From: Spisula solida | Taxonomy: Eukaryota > Mollusca > Bivalvia > Venerida > Mactridae | DNA length: 64,000 bases | NCBI GenBank assembly: GCA_947247005.1 | Contig: OX365948.1 | Span: 7,192,001 to 7,256,000 of the forward strand | Direction: 5' to 3' | Shown: piece by piece, positions 55,355-64,000 of the stretch | Numbering within the stretch: the first letter of the stretch is position 1 | Layout: every line of letters starts with the position of its first letter | Program-made: the position numbers and the translations under genes | Notes under the pieces: generated by a model | The model's input: only the letters and a program-made list of their open reading frames with translations | Told to the model about the DNA's origin: nothing | Database searches by the model: none

Positions 55355-56710
55355 AGCTATGTAAAGGGCAGTTTGTGTGTGATGGAAGAAAACGACCATT
55401 TGAATGACTGTATAGATCCCGAACTTGTATGTGACACTACCCCACATTGTAAGAATTGTTTGGATGAGTCAATGACCATATGTGGTTCCACAACCACAGG
55501 ATCAACAACGGATGAGACCACTGACGGACCAAAAACGGATGAGACCACTGACGGACCAACACCGGATGAGACCACTGACGGATCAACAACGAATGAGACC
55601 ACTGACGGATAAACGACGGATGAGACCACTGACGGATCAACGACGGATGAGACCACTGATGGATCAACGACGGATGAGACCACTGACGGATCAACGACGG
55701 ATGAGACCACTGACGGTTCAACGACGGATGAGACCACTGACGGATCAACGACTGATGATACCACTGACGGATCAACGACGGATGAGACCACTGGCGGATC
55801 AACGACGGATGGGACCACTGACGGATCAACGACGGATGGGACCACTGACGGATCAACGATGGATGGGACCACTGACGGATCAACGACGGATGAGACCACT
55901 GACGGATCAACGACGGATGAGACCACTGACGGATCTACGACGGATGAGACCACTGACGGATCAACGACGGATGAGACCACTGATGGATCAACGACGGATG
56001 AGACCACTGACGGATCAACGACTGATGGTACCACTGGCGGATCAACGACGGATGAGACCACTAGCGGATCAACGACGGATGGGACCACTGACGGATCAAC
56101 GACGGATGGGACCACTGACGGATCAACGACGGATGGGACCACTGACGGATCAACGACGGATGAGACCACTGACGGATCAACGACGGATGAGACCACTGAC
56201 GGATCAACGACGGATGAGACCACTGACGGATCAACGACGGATGAGACCACTGACGGATCAACGACCGATGAGACCACTGACGGATCAACGACTGACGAGA
56301 CACTGACGGATCAACGACGGATTAGACCACTGACGGATCAACGACGGATGGGACCACTGACGGTTCAACGACGGATGAGACCACTGACGGATCAACAACG
56401 GATGAGACCACTGACGGATCAACGCCGGATGGGACCACTGACGGATCAACGACGGATGGGACCACTGACGGATCAACGACGGATGGGACCACTGACGGAT
56501 CAACGACGGATGAGACCACTGACGGATCAACGACGGATGAGACCACTGACGGATCAACGACGGATGAGACCACTGACGGATCAACGACAGATGAGACCAC
56601 CGACGGATCAACAACGGATGAGACCACTGACGGATCAACGACGGATGAGACCACTGACGGATCAACAACGGATGGGACCACTGACGGATCAACAACGGAT
56701 GAGACCATTG
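55355..56710 (+). pseudogene. gene 2 exon: LDLa-like module fused to Thr-rich array
   Basis: Acceptor TATTTTGCAG, donor ATTG|GTTAAA. Total length is a multiple of three, so it enters and leaves in phase 1. The entry frame encodes ELCKGQFVCDGRKRPFE, matching AQCQGRFMCGVKRGG of gene 1, then hits TGA at 55405. From about 55408 the next frame encodes CIDPELVCDTTPHC and KNCLDESMTICG, the rest of an LDLa module, and runs into the array. A one-base loss near 56300 returns the array to the entry frame. A TAA interrupts the middle frame at 55610. The two shifts cancel over the exon. Confidence 0.6.
55499..56710 (+). repeat. 27-bp coding minisatellite, ~45 copies
   Basis: The unit GGATCAACGACGGATGAGAC plus CACTGAC encodes GSTTDETTD. 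Variants give TTDGTTD, TTDETTG and TTDETTS. Variant triplets (three consecutive GATGGG units) recur near 55805, 56077 and 56425, showing block duplications. Long minus-strand frames with VVSSVVDPS or IRQWSHPSL periodicity are antisense artefacts. Confidence 0.9.
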
Positions 56711-56879
56711 GTTAAAATACATTGATTATTATTAAACATTATTCAGCCATAAAGTATCTGATGAACTAAACTAAACGAAAAAGAAAATGTATAATACAAT
56801 ATTTCTAAATACGAATGTTGTTGCCAATGTGAAAACAAAAAGGTATTAAACGAAAACGGATAAAACAGTAAAGGTGTCA
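56711..56879 (+). other. gene 2 intron, no feature seen
   Basis: Short AT-rich spacer after the array. Confidence 0.4.
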
Positions 56880-57165
56880 GGAAGCTATGTATCGGTGCTA
56901 TACACCAGGCACATTTTAAAGAACCAGGCTGTCTATTCGAAATAAGAGCTAGGCGCACTTCTGCAGCGCCGGACATGTCTGTATCTATTGCCTCTCTCTC
57001 TCTCCTTTCTAGGGCTTTATATATCTCAGTCTGTCCCTCTGGTCAGACCATACTGTATCTGAACTGGTAGAGGATGCACCTGCGCCCTTGTGGCTGCAAC
57101 ACACTATTATGCTAAGTGCCTTTGAACGTGTGTTTGCATGAAAGCGCATATAAATCTGGTATATA
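56880..57165 (-). repeat. dispersed repeat family A, inverted copy
   Basis: Inverse of the family at 3441-3705. CTATTCGAAATAAGAGCTAG, GGCGCA and GCGCCGGACATGTCTGTA correspond to the opposite strand of 3628-3683. A (TC)n run at 56993-57008 is included. It lies between the array exon and the Cys-rich exon of gene 2. Confidence 0.65.
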
Positions 57166-57293
57166 TATCGTTTTATTTAATTAAGGATGGCATTTTTAAT
57201 GCTATCAATGATTCTGTCTATGTGCATGTCAGGGGCAGTTGTATTATTTACGAAACACGCATCGTATGATGTTATGGTGTTTTATTCTTTCAG

Positions 57294-57374
57294 AATTATG
57301 TGATGATACGTGTGATGATTGCCCGATCCGTTCCCCTTGTCCAGGCCCATGCGATCCATGTTGTGAAGTAGACG
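57294..57374 (+). CDS. gene 2 exon: Cys-rich segment
   Basis: Acceptor ATTCTTTCAG, donor GTATGT, phase 1-1, 81 nt. Encodes LCDDTCDDCPIRSPC and PGPCDPCCEVD, with seven Cys in 26 residues. The position and phase equal gene 1 exon 5, but the furin-like RKRR is absent. Confidence 0.6.
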
Positions 57375-57906
57375 GTATGTAATAGTTTACTTTACAAGTT
57401 TCAATATTTATTACAAAGTTCGGGATCATAATAATATCCATTTTAACATACTAGTAGCTGATGTTACAATGTATAAACGAGTGAACTTCCGGCACGTTGA
57501 ATTGTTTAGTCTCCCAATAAATCATACAGTGACCGGAAATAACATATACTTTTTGTCACAATAAGTCATACACGTTGAATTAAGATTTTCAGGTTAAATC
57601 CAGAGGGGTCTACCATTTTTCTAATCTCTCTGGCATTAAATGAAGCTATTGGAGTAAGAAATTATCATAGTCTACAGTGTACATAGCTCAAATAGGCTAC
57701 AACTGTAGATGAATTTAAATTTTGAGAACGAACTTTTTAAACACCCTGTACTTAGTGTTGTTGTATTATTAAACGTGTACATAGGACATAGCTTATGTAG
57801 TTGCTACTTCCTTTTTTTGTCCCCTAGCTTCTCATTTCAACATAAATTACTACCAAGTGGTGTTATATCTGACTTAAGCTCCTAATCCATTAACAATGAT
57901 ACTTGA
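57375..57906 (+). other. gene 2 intron; possible relic of the exon 6 equivalent
   Basis: At 57838-57873 a fair acceptor (TTTTTTTGTCCCCTAG) precedes a short open stretch ending TATCTGAC|TTAAGC, where gene 1 has TATCAGAT|GTAAGT. It could be a decayed exon 6 with a destroyed donor. The match is weak. Confidence 0.2.
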
Positions 57907-57964
57907 TGTTCGTCATTTTGACTCGGTGTTCGTCATTTTGACTCGGTGTTCGTCATTTTGACTT
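57907..57964 (+). repeat. 20-bp unit repeated three times
   Basis: GTTCGTCATTTTGACT(C/T)GG(T/.)-type units, two of them the same by eye. Sits in the gene 2 last intron. Confidence 0.8.
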
Positions 57965-57991
57965 GAGCCACTTTGTTCGTATTCTGTTCTG

Positions 57992-58065
57992 TATTTAACA
58001 TTTTTGTGCTCTGATGTTCCGTTGAGTGCTGCCTCTTCTCTTTTTGCTGCCTGTGTCTAAATATT
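57992..58065 (+). repeat. dispersed repeat B, partial copy
   Basis: GTTGAGTGCTGCCTCTTCTC and TGTCTAAATATTTC match the 3' end of the family only loosely. Confidence 0.4.
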
Positions 58066-58415
58066 TCGAAGCAAGAACTGCTAACAGCTAAATTTATTAT
58101 GCGAAACTTTGGGTTTGTATTGATGACGTGTTACGGAATTTTAAAGTACTGTGTAGTTATGAATGGTTTCACAGCCACCAATTACCGAACATGAAAAAGC
58201 CAAATATTAAAATACTAGTACCTTACAAATGGACATGGAAAGTAGCATTCAACAGGAACTGAAAGGTTTAGAAAAAGCCACAAACATGAAACACTTGTGT
58301 TTGTGGCGGTTGTTTATGGTCTGTGAATCTTTTTGTATGTCCATTGTTATGCCTGTCTGTTTCTGTTGTATGATGTCTTTCCTGTCAATTTGGTATATAC
58401 ATTATTACATTCCAG

Positions 58416-58619
58416 TTCGATCTAACATTGGAGTACGTCACAAAGCTGTGTGACAGACGAGAGGCATGTGTGTCGGTCGGATTACGCACTGATGGCTCGG
58501 AAGGTTATCTAATGTCAACAACAAACCCCGCCAACGCCGGTTTTAACAAAGACGTCGTGGATGGTGAATGTAATAACGCCCAAAGAACTGCTTTTTATTC
58601 TTGTTCCCAACCCGAGTAA
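58416..58619 (+). CDS. gene 2 last exon: PAN-like C-terminal domain
   Basis: Acceptor ATTACATTCCAG, phase 0, stop TAA 58617-58619. Encodes FDLTLEYVTKLCDRREACVS, EGYLMSTTNPANAGFNKD and a tail YSCSQPE. It aligns with gene 1 exon 7 throughout. Four of the six Cys are kept. The two lost ones correspond to Cys184 (Val here) and Cys212 (Gly here) of gene 1. The exon itself has no lesion. Confidence 0.7.
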   Translation, partial: FDLTLEYVTKLCDRREACVSVGLRTDGSEGYLMSTTNPANAGFNKDVVDGECNNAQRTAFYSCSQPE

Positions 58620-60464
58620 ACAGAACTTTTATGCTGTGAAAGAACCTTTTAACCACAGTTTTGTCACTGAAGTGTAAAACGCATGAACTGAGTATCGTCA
58701 ATCGTACTGTGTCTCACATGTATATTAATCACCAACCTCAAGTTTAACTAGTGTCATTCGTCAACAATATTTGCCGATACTTGTACTTGCTTTCAATGTT
58801 TTCAAAGTAAACTTTATAATTATATTGATTTCACGATTACTCTCACACCTGTTTTATGTGTATTGGCCAAAGCCAACTTCGTTATATGAAACTTGATTTT
58901 CAAAGATTCGTATACTGTTTATAGCGAATATTTAACTCATACAACCATCATACCTGCCATGTATGGTATACATGTTGGTTAATAAATGTTGGTTAACAGT
59001 TGCTGTTAACCACATTGTGATTCTAAATTGCTGAAAGCGTTTTTATTTGACAGGTTCAGGAAGGATTCTCTATTGATTTCCTATCAAAATTGAACTTATA
59101 TTCAATATACATGTGTATAAACTGAACTGAATATAGCTATGACATTGAAATAGTGTGTTTAAACACGTCAATTATAATTAGACACAATACCAATTTCATT
59201 TTCATTCTTTAGGCACTAGCAAGTAGCCAGTAATCAATAGTTTTGTGTTGCACTCTGGACATCAGGGCACTGTTTTATCAAAGCACTTACGGAAATCGTA
59301 AACTTACGATCAAATTTAAATTCTTTATAATTTGTTTACACTTATAAAGTGTGGTAAATGGAGCTGCAATACTAATACTGATTCAGTCAATAAACTACGA
59401 CGGTAGGCACATTATAAAATATATTATATTGATTTTGATGATTATGCCTAACTATAGTTGGCATGCTACATTGAGACTTTGTAACCGATAGATTTGTCTC
59501 ACTGGACAGGAAAGGCGGTGGTCAACAAAAACAACACGAAGGGCATAAACAGGACACAAAGTACAAGGATAAACATTACAAATTACAAAGACTTCCTGTT
59601 TATTATCACACATGATGAAGGCACATACTTGTGTTGAAACAGTTTTGTAATAAACTAATATAGTGAAGTTAGTTTCTGTTTCGTATCTGAAAGGATTCAC
59701 ATAGAAGTGAACAAGAAAGAAATGTATCTGAAAATCTGCAAAAGCAAGTCGCCCTCAAATACATGTAGTAATAGAACATGACCTCGCTCTTGTGTCAACA
59801 GTTAATACAAGATTCCATATTGGATAGGACGTGATTAGATACATATTGGCATAAAATGGAGATGATTCCTATACAAAGAGGACAAAGAACAGCAGAAACC
59901 TTTTTTAAAATTGGAAAACGGTCATGTTTGATGATACATGTACCTGCAATATGTATTCAAGTGATTTTAGTCGGCGAGGTTTCAAAGTTGCCAAAGCGTT
60001 ACATGTAGCAATAGGTGTAATGTATTTTGTGACCTAATGAACATGTATATAAATGGTCTGTACGGTCTATGTAAAGTAGGAGCATACAATTTAAAAAAAT
60101 AAATACAGTCAGTACAACCTCGATGGAGCAGAACCCTTTGGCAGATGCACATAATTATACTGAGCGGCTTTGAAAACGCAACACTAATGAAATCAAGATA
60201 ACTTTTTTATTTATTAATACTTTTCAACAAAATTTTGTGTGCGTGTTATTGGCTACCCATAGATTGTAACTCGAAGTTCTTTCCATCTTATTTCGCTACA
60301 ATAGCGCATTGAACCATGAAACGGATAAAACGAAAATAGCCAGATAAATTGATTGGATGGTGCAATTATGTTTTATGTAAGGTCAATTTGAATAGTCAAG
60401 CAATCGACAAAAAAATAATTCGAAAAAAAACAAGACGGCTTACCACTCCGCAACATAGTGGTCG
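58620..60464. other. no recognisable gene
   Basis: Presumed 3' flank of gene 2, then featureless AT-rich DNA. The minus-strand frame 59452-59700 has no recognisable content. Confidence 0.4.
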
Positions 60465-60696
60465 TTAAGTTTCAAAAACGATTGGTAGCAATAAATTGGC
60501 AGAGTACATGTAGCCAGTGAGGATCCTTAAGCACACGAGTGATGTGATTGTAACGCGGTGTCCGTGTAATAAGGCGGGCAGCGGTATTTTGAATATTTTG
60601 ATTTTCGGGGAGTCGCACAGTAAGGAATTGCAGTAATCCAGACTTGATGTTACTGAATAAGGGTTTAATAAGGGATTGCGTCGCACCAACAGTCAA
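60465..60696 (-). pseudogene. CR1/jockey-like LINE RT fragment
   Basis: Two overlapping minus-strand frames supply SLDYCNSLL and then NIQNTAARLITRTPRYNHIT with KDPHWLHV. This is the conserved post-catalytic block of CR1/L2/jockey-group RTs. A frameshift joins them. Only about 75 codons remain. Confidence 0.75.
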
Positions 60697-60699
60697 ATA

Positions 60700-62330
60700 T
60701 TATATATAATATTAAATTATTAATACATGTAGTGTGACCAATGGTGTCAGATGCTGCTGTGAATCCAGCACTGTCAGGACTGAAGAGCAGTTTCAGTGGA
60801 GTGAAATTTTCTATATGCTGATTGTCGTTCTTCGTGGAGGTTATGCAGTGTTAAAAAATGCTCTTCTCGTTGAACATCCACTACATTCTTAAGAAATTTA
60901 AAAATGAAAGGTAACATAGGTCTATAATTTTTTCAGTACATTTTGCAACGCAACAAACATGTGTTCGTTAACATTTAGCACAACCGATGTCTGCCCTCCC
61001 AGAAAAACACGTAACATGCCGAGATTGACGCAAAACTAACTTGGATGAAGTGTAAGAATCTTACAACAAAATTTCACAAAGCCTGCGAATGTCAATTTCG
61101 CAAATTTTGCTAGAGTGTAGATTTTAAAAATGGAAGGTTCCTGTGAATGAAAAAACGGAAATAATCCTTAAATTAACCATTACAAACGAAATAGAAAATC
61201 ATATTTGTAATAAAAAGCAAAACTAAGGACCGCAACTTATCCAAGCTGTTGAAATCCCGACAGGTCAACCGCGTTTGTGCCAAATTCAACATATCAGGTG
61301 TTTTTCGCGTAGGAAAATCGTCACTAACACCAAAACCGTACATGGAAGCGTGCTTTTCGACGCGTATGTATTACACGTGTAAATTACTCGAGAGTACGTA
61401 ACAAGTCTAAAACGGTGAATTAGACCGTAAGTAGGCCAAAATAAACAAATATTTGGCTTCATTGGATATTCATATGCCATTATGTGAAATTTCGTGTTAA
61501 TAAATGCATAATTAAACAAATATTAATAAAACAAAAATAGTTTGGGTACGCCTATCTGCTTTGAGACGCCAGCACATATGCCCTTGCAAACTGTCCAAAA
61601 ATAGCAAAAACCAGTTTCTAGATAACAAAAGTCGACTGTTTGCACTTTGCAAATGTAATGACTACAAACGAGACATGGGTTCATTTTGTCACCAATGCGA
61701 CAGATCCATAAACAAATATGGGCCAGCAAAGACAGAACAAAAGTATGCATTGCAAAACGCACCATGGACGCCCGTAGAAATGTACACTTTTTCCATGTAA
61801 ACCAATATTCTACCATTACATTTGATGTATAAAACGAAAAATACGTAAATGCCAAGCTTAACAAAGGTAAATTCCTTCAGAAATTAAAGAAATACTCCGA
61901 CAATCGCTAACAAGCCAAATATTTGAAGGATGGCATGCTATTGCAGAGCAATGGGCCTCCACCTGCAGCAGCCATCAACGCGACTTTTGTCAACTAGGAA
62001 TAATATTATTGTGTTTCAGTGAATTTTCGTAATCTCACGAGTGTTTCTCTCGAGTCAGTTTCGGCATTATATGTGTTTTTCAAGATGAACAGTCATCAGT
62101 ATTGCCGAATTTGTTTATGGGCGCGTGAATTCGGGTCCACATGCATTGCACGTGCATTACTACACAATACACCGAATGCACTGAAATTAACTGCAAAACG
62201 GTCAAAAAAACCAATACTCAGCTGCATCTCTTAATCATGCATCGGTATGCAAAATTTCAGGGGAATACATACCGGTATATTTTCACTAAACGGGAAGGAA
62301 ATCTAAACTGGCGGTTTAAAACGTTTGGGG
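60700..62330. other. no gene seen; fragment of the 2.8-kb repeat
   Basis: About 61535-61640 is the inverted partner of 2800-2880. The frames at 61523-61864 (minus) and 61561-61800 (plus) overlap this repeat and each other. Neither shows a recognisable domain. Confidence 0.4.
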
Positions 62331-62334
62331 AGTG

Positions 62335-63310
62335 TACAGCGAAGAACGTCCTTGATTTTGTTGCCACTTGGAACAAGTTCAGCAGTGCAGTAGTTATCGC
62401 CCCATTAGCCTCACGAGCTGTGTTGGAAAGACCCCGAAGAGGATTTTAAACCAACGCCTGAAGTGGTACCTCGATAGTTTCGCTCCACCAAGGCTCAGAC
62501 TACATATCTGTCCAAAGAACAAGAAGTCACCTTCCAAGAAAAAAAGTTGTCCTAACATCATAGATAGACCTTCAAAAAGCGTCCGACAGGGTCTGGACTG
62601 ACGGGATGATTCTAGTCGAAGGTGATGAGATGCGGAGTGAACGGCCACATGCCGCAATGTATCAAATCCTACCTAAACAATAGAAGAGGAGGAGTCAGCT
62701 TCCCTGTCTGACTTAATATCATCTTTTTGGACTTAAAGATCAGTAGTTAGATTCTTTACAACACGGTGTCCGTCGAGAGTTCTGTCCCCGACACTGTTCC
62801 TACTCTTATTTAATGACCTGGTGTCAGAACAACCAAGAGCAGTACGTGCTGCACTATATACAGATGACTTGGTGTTACGATGCAAAGAGGAACACGCCAC
62901 GTGAAGTTATCAACAAAGACAAGTCCTCAACCCTATGACTAGATTCCAGAGAAAGGCTCGACCAAAGCGTCCTATAATGCGTAAGCTCGCTAGGACAACA
63001 TGTGGTGCAGATGATCAGATACTCAAGACACCTAGAGTACAGCTCATCAGCAAAGTCCACAACAGCCAAAGAACAGAGCCTAGATAAGAGTCCAAAAACC
63101 AGGCACTGCGCATTATCACTATGAAGTCCAATACATAGAGAAAGTTACTGGTATTCAGTCACTACAGAAAAGGAGTAACCCCAAAAGATTCTTCAAGCCC
63201 AGAAGTATGAGTGCCTCCCAAACAACCCCATAAAGGCTCACTACAAGGTGACACTAAGAGCAGACTGAAGCGAAATAGTTTCGTCCATGAAGCCAAAAAG
63301 ACAGCATGCA
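62335..63310 (+). pseudogene. LINE reverse-transcriptase relic
   Basis: Plus-strand fragments in order: SYRPISLTSCVGKTPKRILN (RT block 1, about 62390), a frame change, DLQKASDRVWTDGMIL (motif A, about 62570; Phe of the usual KAFD replaced by Ser), GVNGHMPQCIKSYLNN, then VLSPTLFLLLFNDLVSEQPR and ALYTDDLVLRCKEEHAT (motif C, YTDD, about 62850). A decayed tail follows with SRLKRNSFVHEAKK (about 63255). Many frame changes. A piece of dispersed repeat B lies at 62693-62740, between motif A and the YTDD block. Confidence 0.75.
62693..62740 (+). repeat. dispersed repeat B fragment inside the RT relic
   Basis: GTCAGCTTCCCTGTCTGACTTAATATCATC matches the 3' end of the repeat B family. It separates two RT motifs that should be nearly contiguous, so it was inserted there or created by recombination. 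Confidence 0.55.
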
Positions 63311-63339
63311 CTCGTATGGAACGCCATAGCTGTCTTTTG

Positions 63340-64000
63340 TTGACGCTTGTCATGTTGACTTGTCGGTAGGACATGTGAACTTCTTAGTACAATGTGTTAA
63401 TAAGTCATACCACATTGTTGACTTGTCAAACTATCATCTGAATATGTCAACTTGGCCTGTTATATTGTTTAAACAACGTCTTAAATTGTTAAAAGAATAC
63501 AATAATATCTCAAGCCATCGTGTTATACTGTTAAACCACATCGATAAATTGTCAAACCACCATTTGTATATGTCTACGTTACATGTTAAATTGTTGAAAA
63601 AACGCTTGATAATGTTAGAAGAACGTGTTAACTTCTCAAAGCTTCATATTATCATGTTAAACTTTAACTACAATGATGAATTGTTAAACTATCATTTGGA
63701 TATGTTTATATGCGTTCTTGAATTGTTAAAACAACGTCTTACAATGTCGAATGAGCATGCGAACCTCTCAATACATCGTGTTATACTGTTAAATGGCAGT
63801 GGTAAATGGTTTAAATATCATTTGAACATGTCTATACGACATGTTAAATTGTTACAACAAAGTCTTATATTGTCGGTAGGGCATGTGAACTTCTCAGTGC
63901 AACATTATTGTATGTCCAATGACACTGTTACACTGTCCAAATATCATGTGAACATGTCTATATGCCATGTTAAATTGTTAAAATAACTTCTTATTATGTC
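63340..64000 (+). repeat. tandem repeat (~130-bp units, ~30-bp subunits) to window edge
   Basis: TATCATTTGAA(T/C)ATGTCTA, CATGTTAAATTGTTAAAACA and CGTCTTA.A.TGT..G blocks recur about five times. The 208-codon frame at 63360-63986 follows the array, with repeated YHLNMS..HVKLL(K/Q) phrases. It has no recognisable domain and is probably an open-frame artefact. The array continues beyond the window. Confidence 0.7.

Larger units (their letters stand above)
50354..58619 (+). pseudogene. gene 2: tandem paralogue of gene 1 with mucin-like array, disrupted
   Basis: Recognised exons: 50354-50480, 55355-56710, 57294-57374, 58416-58619, same strand and order as gene 1. The first resembles a signal peptide and basic segment. 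The second is an LDLa-like module fused to 45 copies of a 9-residue GSTTDETTD repeat. The third is Cys-rich. The last is PAN-like. Intron phases match gene 1 (phase 1, phase 0 at the last acceptor). Lesions: a net +1 shift in the LDLa module near 55385-55408, a TAA at 55610 in the array frame, a one-base loss near 56300, and no intact counterpart of gene 1 exon 6, which is needed to change phase. If functional it would make a secreted acidic Thr-rich protein. As read it is a pseudogene or contains assembly errors. Confidence 0.65.

Noticed and set aside
55357..56277. 306-codon minus-strand frame rich in VVSSVVDPS
   Set aside because: Antisense of the 27-bp GSTTDETTD array. The sense strand has matching splice signals and an LDLa module, so the antisense frame is an artefact.
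55482..56306. 274-codon plus-strand frame with MRPLTDQRR repeats
   Set aside because: Same array in the wrong frame. The GSTTDETTD frame is continuous with the LDLa Cys pattern, while this one is not linked to any module.
61523..61864. 113-codon minus-strand frame with hydrophobic and Cys residues
   Set aside because: Its C-terminal part is the dispersed repeat also found at 2800-2880, it overlaps a plus-strand frame, and no domain is visible.

Overview
This is an AT-rich, repeat-laden stretch of an animal genome. Spliced genes with GT-AG introns, non-LTR and LTR retrotransposons, SINEs, a mariner relic, foldback elements and many minisatellites point to a metazoan. The mix of L1/Tx1-like LINEs, tRNA-derived SINEs and satellite-cored elements suggests a lophotrochozoan, most likely a bivalve mollusc. 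That assignment is inference from repeat content only.

Layout. 1-4.6 kb: dispersed repeats, a SINE and a small inverted-repeat element. 4.6-11.5 kb: a damaged two-ORF LINE whose ORFs are separated by 2.7 kb of tandem monomers. 12.7-16.1 kb: a large foldback and two arrays of the same 39-bp minisatellite. 16.6-17.7 kb: a LINE relic on the minus strand. 17.9-29.9 kb: gene 1, seven exons with phase-consistent junctions, encoding a predicted 246-residue secreted Cys-rich protein. Its large introns hold LINE ends, MITEs, SINEs, a 48-bp minisatellite and a possible nested spliced transcript. 30.5-31.7 kb: foldback and mariner relic. 34.1-49.7 kb: a 22-bp satellite, then two inverted copies of a satellite-cored element flanking an LTR retrotransposon (37.8-43.0 kb). 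The LTR element has two 464-bp LTRs with no difference seen, carries only gag and protease, and has no reverse transcriptase or integrase. 50.3-58.6 kb: gene 2, a tandem paralogue of gene 1 in the same orientation. It carries a 45-copy 27-bp array encoding a Thr-rich acidic repeat, and has several disabling lesions. 54.4-55.2 kb: a second L1-like LINE end. 60.4-63.3 kb: further LINE relics. 63.3-64 kb: a tandem repeat running to the window edge.

The main biological content is the gene 1/gene 2 pair. Both share the order signal peptide, LDL-receptor-class-A-like module, Cys-rich exon and PAN-like C-terminal exon, with phase 1 internal introns and a phase 0 acceptor on the last exon. Gene 1 looks intact. 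Gene 2 looks like a decaying or mis-assembled copy in which a mucin-like array was built into the LDLa exon. Everything else is mobile or satellite DNA, much of it sitting directly against gene 1 splice acceptors.
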